From: Fibrobacter sp.
GTDB lineage: Bacteria; Fibrobacterota; Fibrobacteria; Fibrobacterales; Fibrobacteraceae
Reading direction: 5' to 3'
NCBI GenBank assembly: GCA_017520105.1
Contig: JAFWRL010000165.1
Span: 1-9,983 of the forward strand
DNA: 9,983 nt
This document shows, piece by piece, positions 5,967 through 9,983 of this stretch; within the stretch, counting starts at the first letter, position 1; each line of letters starts with the position of its first letter. The translations under genes were made by a program, and so were the position numbers. The notes beneath the pieces were generated by a model that ran no database searches, was not told the origin of the DNA, and was given only the letters and a program-made list of their open reading frames with translations.

Positions 5967-7085
5967 ATGTTTTCTATGTTGCGTTTATCTGTGATTTTGG
6001 CATGTTCGATGTTTGCTGCGTCCGCTTTTTCGGCTGTCGCTCGAAATGCATTCAACAACATGGACGTTAAAACGTCTTATTCCGAACTCTTGCAAGAAAA
6101 GAATGCCCGTAACGACTCGCTCTTGCCCGCGTTCGATGGTGACAAGGCCTTTGCCGAAGTGCTGCGCCTGAACCCCAATTTCTGGAGTATGGGGAGTGCC
6201 ATCAATAAAGAGGAATCCTTGGTGACGAAACTCCATGTGAATATGGTCTTCGTTGACGGTACGCGTGAAGACCAGTTCTGCGAACTTGACAAGAAAGCCA
6301 AGAATACGGCGGACGAATGGAACGTGCGCATCGGTGCCGACTTTGTTTCGGGCGGCTCGAATACAGTTCACGTCCACGTGCAACAATGCCTAGATTACGT
6401 CCGCGACCAGCTCGGTTACGCAGTCAAGAAAGGCGACAAGGTCGTCTATGTGCCGCCTAAAGAAACTCTTGACAAAATCAAGAAAAGCGAAATCCCCGAT
6501 GCCATCGACATTGATTTACAACAAACTCTCTTGAAAGCCCACGAAGACGTGAACCTCACTGGTAAATGCCCCAAGGATATCGAAGCCTACATCATCCTCA
6601 TGAACGTCTATAATCAGGTCAAGAACATGAAGATGGATTACGTTGTCATTAACGACCAGCTGAACAAGAAACGCAATGGCGGTTCCCGCGTGCAGTCTTG
6701 CGCCTTCAGCCGCGAATGGAACAAACGCTATCAGGAAAGCGCCAGCTTCGAATGCGACATCGACAACGATCGCTGCACCTACCGCCAGGAAAACGACGGC
6801 GACACCGAATGGTCCATCAACTACAAAGACGACCGCTTTGAATACATCAACAAGAAGTTCCTCTTCTTCAACCGCAACCCGATGAGCATCCACAAGGGCG
6901 GCACCATGATGGACCTCCGTCTTATCCGCCTCTCCACGACACTTTATCTGGAAGCCTACATCAACTTGAAGGGCGAACCCGTAACACTTGGCCTCGTCAT
7001 CGTCCCCGGCGAAAAGACCCTCAAGGACTATGAGGATGACCGCCCCTCCGCAGAAGAATCCCGCGAACTAATCGAAATGGAATAG
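5967..7085 (+). CDS. Secreted protein of unknown function, 372 aa, six Cys
   Basis: I do not recognise the family. The start is well supported: AGGAGAGG (5955-5962) lies four bases before the ATG and overlaps the permease stop. Residues 1-22 form a Sec signal peptide with hydrophobic core and a likely signal-peptidase I site near ASAFSA/VA; there is no lipobox. The mature part is soluble, Lys/Asp-rich, with six Cys (105, 141, 201, 245, 263, 270), enough for three disulfides in the periplasm, and an HVHV stretch at 135-138. The C-terminal third (about 255-350) looks beta-rich, and the tail is acidic. Codon use becomes C-ending and GC-rich in the second half (35 of 60 bases G or C at 6661-6720). 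The tight spacing suggests co-expression with the metal permease, but a metal role is only a guess. Confidence 0.8.
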   Translation: MFSMLRLSVILACSMFAASAFSAVARNAFNNMDVKTSYSELLQEKNARNDSLLPAFDGDKAFAEVLRLNPNFWSMGSAINKEESLVTKLHVNMVFVDGTREDQFCELDKKAKNTADEWNVRIGADFVSGGSNTVHVHVQQCLDYVRDQLGYAVKKGDKVVYVPPKETLDKIKKSEIPDAIDIDLQQTLLKAHEDVNLTGKCPKDIEAYIILMNVYNQVKNMKMDYVVINDQLNKKRNGGSRVQSCAFSREWNKRYQESASFECDIDNDRCTYRQENDGDTEWSINYKDDRFEYINKKFLFFNRNPMSIHKGGTMMDLRLIRLSTTLYLEAYINLKGEPVTLGLVIVPGEKTLKDYEDDRPSAEESRELIEME

Positions 7086-7170
7086 CGACGTCCTCCCGAC
7101 CTCGCACCCATCTTCCTGACCCTGGAATGCAAAGCATGATAGGGGAAGGTCCCTGAGCATTTTTCCTTAC

Positions 7171-7209
7171 CTTGTCATCCCGTGCACCGTCATGGGATCA
7201 TCTTTTTAT
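7171..7209 (+). repeat. Intergenic hairpin repeat, copy 3
   Basis: Third copy of the YTTGTCATCCC...GGGATC element. The stem is ATCCCGTG (7177-7184) with CATGGGAT (7191-7198), 8 bp including one G-U pair, loop CACCGT, and TTTTT starts at 7203. Loop and flanks match copy 2. Unlike copies 1 and 2 it is about 110 bases from the next start codon, so here it looks more like a transcript end than part of a promoter. Confidence 0.72.
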
Positions 7210-7262
7210 GCACAAATAATGCCTAAAACGGACTAAAAAGGGATTTTCCCCCTTGAAAAAAC

Positions 7263-7297
7263 TTGCATAGAACATCAGCCGAATATATCTTTATAAA
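7263..7297 (+). promoter_or_regulatory. Possible promoter of the GLUG lipoprotein gene
   Basis: TTGCAT (7263-7268) and TATCTT (7286-7291) are 17 bases apart; overlapping TATATC (7284) and TATAAA (7292) are alternative -10 hexamers. All fit sigma-70 consensus only loosely. A leader of roughly 20-30 bases would carry the GGAGA Shine-Dalgarno at 7309-7313. Confidence 0.3.
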
Positions 7298-7318
7298 GAA
7301 AAGTTTACGGAGAACGGT

Positions 7319-8863
7319 ATGTGTTACAAGTGGATTTTTTTATTAGGGTTATCTGCCATGCTTGGTGCATGCTCGCAGACTGTTGATTCGTTTGACGATG
7401 AGGATTCTCTCGAAATAAGCAGTTCCGCTAAAAAAGGAGCTAGTTCTAGCAGCAAAGGCGGCAAAGCAACGAGTAGTGCAACGGAAGAACCTGATGAGGA
7501 TTGCGTCGGTGAACCGGGTACGGTATGGGACGGTACGACCGCAAAAAATTTTGCGTGTGGTGCAGGAACCAAGCTCAGCCCGTATGTGATTCTGACGGCA
7601 GAGCAGTTGGCAAAGTTGTCTTTTGTCATTGGAGCAAACGACAAAGCGTATCAAGGCAAATACTACAAGTTGGGTGCGGATATTGTGCTCAACAAGGGTA
7701 AAATAATTGACGACAAGGGTGGCTTGGTTGCGGATTCCGCAAAACTCCACAAGTGGACTCCCATCGGAAATTCCAGCGTCTCGTTCACTGGTACGTTTGA
7801 TGGCGACGGACATTCGGTGAGTGGAATGTTCATCAATACAACTAGTACGCATAATGGATTGTTCGGGAATAGTAGCGGAACAGTGCAAAATGTAACTGTG
7901 GAGAACTCTTGGGTGAGCGGTGGTGATCGAAGCGCTGGTGTCTTGGGTGTTTTAAGAGGTGCTGGTATTATAAAAGGTGCTATAAATAAAGCCTCTGTTA
8001 TTGGAGTAGGAAATGCAACGGGTGGTGTTGTTGGTGCATATGAATCCGTATGTTGTAATAATGTTGGAGTTATAGAAAATGTTGAAAATTATGGATTGAT
8101 TTCTGGATCCAAAACTGTTGGTGGCGTTATTGGTAGTGGAACAAATATAAGAATAACTAATGCAATAAATTATAATGAAATTATAGGTACTGCGGGCACT
8201 GGAGGTATAGCTGGTTCATTAGGTAGTAATTCTGTTTTAATGAATGCTGAAAATAAAGGAAACATTTCGGGAAAAGAGGGGACTGCTGGCATTGCTGGTT
8301 ACTTTGGATATGTGTATTCATGTTCAACGAATAGTAAACAAGCTACATTAAAGGGTGCAAAAAATAGTGGTTATGTAGAGGGCGCGAAATATACTGCAGG
8401 AATTGTTGGAAAGAATGATTGTTCTGCTAATTCAACGTTGTCAAATGATGGCTCTATTATAGGAACTTTTTATACTGCGGGTGTTTTTGGTTATGCCAAA
8501 AACTCGAATACTGAATTTGCTTATAATGTGGGAAATGTATTGGGTGACACGTATGTTGGTGGAATTGCTGGTTATAATGAAGTTGGTGTAAGTCAATCCA
8601 TTTACAGTACCGGCAAAGTCGATGGTGATTCCCTTGTAGGCTTGATGATTGGCTATAATTTCAACACCACAATGGCTGATTACTATTACCTCAAACAAGG
8701 CGACCAAGAACCATTTGGACAAAATAACGGTGGCGGAGTCGCGACTCCCAAAACCGAAAAAGAAATGAAATCTAAAAAATTTGCTGAACTCCTCGGTGAT
8801 GATTTCGTTTATGATTCTGGCTTGAATGATGGCTATCCTGTATTGAATTGGGAAAAGGAATAA
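7319..8863 (+). CDS. Surface lipoprotein with eight GLUG-like repeats
   Basis: A 514-residue lipoprotein. The signal peptide ends in lipobox LGAC with lipidated Cys18, followed by an acidic stretch and a Ser/Lys-rich linker (33-55) typical of Fibrobacter-type exported lipoproteins. Residues about 60-185 are an ordered head with Cys62/Cys80 and a TFDGDGHSVSGMF block common before GLUG repeats. Residues 223-450 hold eight copies of a pattern like NxGxIxG-(4 to 6)-GGIAGY, with the Asn-like position at 223, 257, 284, 312, 349, 376, 403 and 430; the last three steps are exactly 27. This predicts a beta-solenoid. The C-terminal DSGLNDGYPVLNW (499-511) is a usual GLUG-protein ending. Adhesion or ligand binding is inferred. 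Start ATG 7319 follows GGAGA by five bases. The repeat-coding part is very AT-rich. The NERD gene starts two bases after the stop. Confidence 0.87.
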   Translation: MCYKWIFLLGLSAMLGACSQTVDSFDDEDSLEISSSAKKGASSSSKGGKATSSATEEPDEDCVGEPGTVWDGTTAKNFACGAGTKLSPYVILTAEQLAKLSFVIGANDKAYQGKYYKLGADIVLNKGKIIDDKGGLVADSAKLHKWTPIGNSSVSFTGTFDGDGHSVSGMFINTTSTHNGLFGNSSGTVQNVTVENSWVSGGDRSAGVLGVLRGAGIIKGAINKASVIGVGNATGGVVGAYESVCCNNVGVIENVENYGLISGSKTVGGVIGSGTNIRITNAINYNEIIGTAGTGGIAGSLGSNSVLMNAENKGNISGKEGTAGIAGYFGYVYSCSTNSKQATLKGAKNSGYVEGAKYTAGIVGKNDCSANSTLSNDGSIIGTFYTAGVFGYAKNSNTEFAYNVGNVLGDTYVGGIAGYNEVGVSQSIYSTGKVDGDSLVGLMIGYNFNTTMADYYYLKQGDQEPFGQNNGGGVATPKTEKEMKSKKFAELLGDDFVYDSGLNDGYPVLNWEKE

Positions 8864-8865
8864 AC

Positions 8866-9615
8866 ATGGGTAAGAAATTTCGAACACGAGTTCAGGGTGA
8901 ATCTCTACAAAAGAAAATTGATGCTGATTATGAGAGCTATTGGGGCGTTTGGTGTTTTTTCCTTGCTTTTTTCATATTGACACTCTATATATGGTTGTTT
9001 TATTTTGGCATTTTTGATTTAACTCTTGGGCTTGCGATAATATTTACTGTTGCTACGGTAGGAATTTTTATTTATGGATTTCGCAAATCGCGCAGGCTTA
9101 TAAAACACATGCGCAATTGTTATAAGGGAATGGAGGGCGAACGTCTTGTTGGTGAAATGCTGAATAATATGAGTAATGATTCTGTTCGGGTGTTTCATGA
9201 TGTCTGTGGAGATTGCTTTAATGTTGATCATTTGATTGTGAGTACCCGAGGCATCTTTACAATAGAAACAAAACATTATGATAGAAAAAAAGGATACAAA
9301 TTTTTGTATCAAGACGGTAAACTGTTATTTAATGGAAGGATATGCAAAACCCTTTTGAATCAAATGGATGGTGAGGCAAATTTTATTTCAGAGAAATTGG
9401 AATCATTGTGCGGTCGGACTTATTCGATTCAAAAAGTTGCTGTAATTATAGGAGCGTATATAGAAAATCCGGCTGAAGATTTTTCAAAATATTGGATTTT
9501 GAATGAAAATAGTTTCCCTAAGTTTTTTGACAAAACCAAGGAAAAAATATCTATTGACGAAGTTCGTTCAATAGCAAATCAGGTTACAGAATGGCTTAAG
9601 GTGTCTGTGGATTGA
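8866..9615 (+). CDS. Two-helix membrane protein with NERD (nuclease-related) domain
   Basis: A 249-residue protein: short basic/coiled N-terminus, two membrane helices (about 28-50 and 53-71), a basic segment RKSRRLIK, then a NERD domain (about 86-190). Signature residues are GMEGERLVGEML (Glu92), a hydrophobic strand, NVDHLIVSTRGIFTIETKHY with Asp121, Glu134 and Lys136, matching the PD-(D/E)xK-like core of NERD domains. By topology the domain should face the cytoplasm. Nuclease activity is inferred from the family and not assured. ATG 8866 is preferred to an in-frame TTG at 8848 inside the previous gene, because AAAGGA (8854-8859) sits six bases upstream and the membrane protein needs no extra residues. 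The two-base gap after the lipoprotein stop implies co-expression. Codons are A/T-ending, unlike the genes at 1191-7085, suggesting recent acquisition. Confidence 0.85.
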   Translation: MGKKFRTRVQGESLQKKIDADYESYWGVWCFFLAFFILTLYIWLFYFGIFDLTLGLAIIFTVATVGIFIYGFRKSRRLIKHMRNCYKGMEGERLVGEMLNNMSNDSVRVFHDVCGDCFNVDHLIVSTRGIFTIETKHYDRKKGYKFLYQDGKLLFNGRICKTLLNQMDGEANFISEKLESLCGRTYSIQKVAVIIGAYIENPAEDFSKYWILNENSFPKFFDKTKEKISIDEVRSIANQVTEWLKVSVD

Positions 9616-9616
9616 T

Positions 9617-9675
9617 TTTTCTCCCCCCATAAAGCAAAAATGTAGGGAGAAAACTTGAAAATGGGGGGAGAAAAC
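9617..9675. repeat. 14-bp perfect inverted repeat with an internal competing arm
   Basis: TTTTCTCCCCCCAT (9617-9630) is exactly complementary to ATGGGGGGAGAAAA (9661-9674) across a 30-base loop. The loop contains a second copy of GGGAGAAAAC (9645-9654; outer copy 9666-9675), which could pair with TTTTCTCCC instead. It begins two bases after the NERD stop. No T-run follows on either strand, so it is not a canonical terminator. Confidence 0.7.
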
Positions 9676-9698
9676 GCTCAATGATTCGAAAAATGGCG

Positions 9699-9721
9699 TT
9701 TTTTGCAAATTTTGCAAAAAA
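9699..9721. repeat. AT-rich near-palindrome
   Basis: TTTTTTGCAAA and TTTGCAAAAAA face each other around a single T, a near-perfect 23-base palindrome. It could be an operator-like site or a weak hairpin upstream of the promoter of the last gene; nothing in the sequence decides. Confidence 0.45.
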
Positions 9722-9774
9722 TGAACCGTTCACAACGCTTATTTTGGAGGCGTTATTTTTTTGTGGAACATTTA

Positions 9775-9791
9775 TATAATTTGTGTATATT
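9775..9791 (+). promoter_or_regulatory. Putative -10 elements for the second lipoprotein gene
   Basis: A perfect TATAAT at 9775-9780 and a TATATT at 9786-9791. For the latter, TTGTGG at 9761-9766 is a possible -35 with a 19-base spacer. Either would give a leader of about 35-45 bases that includes a strong GGGGGAGG Shine-Dalgarno. Confidence 0.45.
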
Positions 9792-9831
9792 TTTAGCCTA
9801 GTGTAGGTTTCGGGGATTTGGGGGAGGATTT

Positions 9832-9983
9832 GTGGAAAAAATTGCATTTTTGTTCTTGCTGGTTTCGTTGGTTGCCTGCTCGGAATCAGAAAATATTGCC
9901 GATTTTGATGATGTCGGCGATTTCGGTAGTTCCAGTGATGCTCTCGCGGTAGAGAGTTCGTCGAGCGTTGTCGAACTGTCGTA
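9832..9983 (+). CDS. Lipoprotein, N-terminal fragment (3' truncated by window)
   Basis: The frame is open from GTG 9832 to the window end (50 full codons). The start is preceded by GGGGGAGG (9820-9827), four bases away, and yields a compact signal peptide, MEKIAFLFLLVSLVAC, with lipobox LVAC and lipidated Cys16. An acidic stretch (ADFDDVGDF) and a Ser-rich linker with SSSSS follow. The order Cys-Ser, FDD acidic patch, Ser linker matches the GLUG lipoprotein at 7319, so this is probably a related surface lipoprotein; the functional domain lies beyond the window. The gene is short here and easily missed because it starts with GTG and has no stop in the window. Confidence 0.8.
   Translation, partial: MEKIAFLFLLVSLVACSESENIADFDDVGDFGSSSDALAVESSSSVVELS

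Larger units (their letters stand above)
7086..7318. other. Intergenic region of 233 bases with hairpin repeat and promoter-like region
   Basis: No ORF is supported here. From left to right it has a small ATGC-AAA-GCAT hairpin (7127-7137), hairpin repeat copy 3 (7171-7209), an AT-rich stretch with weak GGGA/TCCC pairing (7240-7250), and promoter-like hexamers just before the lipoprotein gene. No canonical terminator is evident right after 7085 except possibly the repeat itself with its T-run. Confidence 0.6.

Noticed and set aside
8848..8865. TTG start giving six more residues to the NERD protein
   Set aside because: It lies within the lipoprotein coding end; ATG 8866 has a properly spaced AAAGGA site.
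9617..9675. Rho-independent terminator of the NERD gene
   Set aside because: The inverted repeat is strong but neither strand has a T-run after the 3' arm.
9596..9847. 83-codon minus-strand frame over the last intergenic region
   Set aside because: It overlaps the NERD stop, the inverted repeat, the promoter and the next gene's start; composition is low-complexity and no ribosome site is seen.

Overview
This window most resembles a chromosome segment of Fibrobacter or a close relative (Fibrobacterota). The grounds are lipoproteins whose lipobox Cys is followed by an acidic stretch and a Ser-rich linker, an OmpA protein with Cys-bearing thrombospondin type-3-like repeats, and moderate GC with a strong AAG/GGT/GCT/CTC codon preference in the highly expressed gene. 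The assignment rests on sequence style and is not proven. All genes I support read on the + strand; several sit in tight operon-like runs.

Layout. Bases 1-639 hold the C-terminal part of an outer-membrane OmpA-family protein, closed by a clear Rho-independent terminator. After it come a small conserved-looking ORF (819-1070) and thymidylate synthase thyA (1191-2003). A calcineurin-like phosphoesterase overlaps thyA by one base. A dGTPase-type HD hydrolase (dgt, 3122-4429) and a HAD phosphatase resembling pyrimidine 5'-nucleotidases (4442-5140) follow. So 1191-5140 is a run of nucleotide-metabolism enzymes that together could tune dNTP pools. Next are an ABC-3 metal permease with no ATPase or binding protein beside it (5150-5956) and an unrecognised secreted six-Cys protein (5967-7085).

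The right end (7319-9983) differs in character. A surface lipoprotein with eight GLUG-like repeats is followed, two bases later, by a two-helix membrane protein with a NERD nuclease-like domain; both contain very AT-rich stretches. The start of a second lipoprotein with a similar N-terminus runs off the window.

The intergenic DNA is structured. (1) Three copies of a hairpin repeat (core GTCATCCC...GGGATC) have stems that differ by compensating changes. (2) Three tracts have 7-base periodicity (TGAGnnn, TAGGnnn, CCTAAnn), and each includes the stop codon of the gene upstream. (3) Three genes lack a Shine-Dalgarno sequence and have a TAYATT hexamer ending exactly six bases before the ATG, suggesting leaderless mRNAs; most of the other genes have a recognisable Shine-Dalgarno sequence. 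(4) An inverted repeat near the right end can form competing hairpins. I judge the heptad/stop-codon arrangement, the leaderless pattern and the GLUG lipoprotein-NERD pair the most worthwhile leads.
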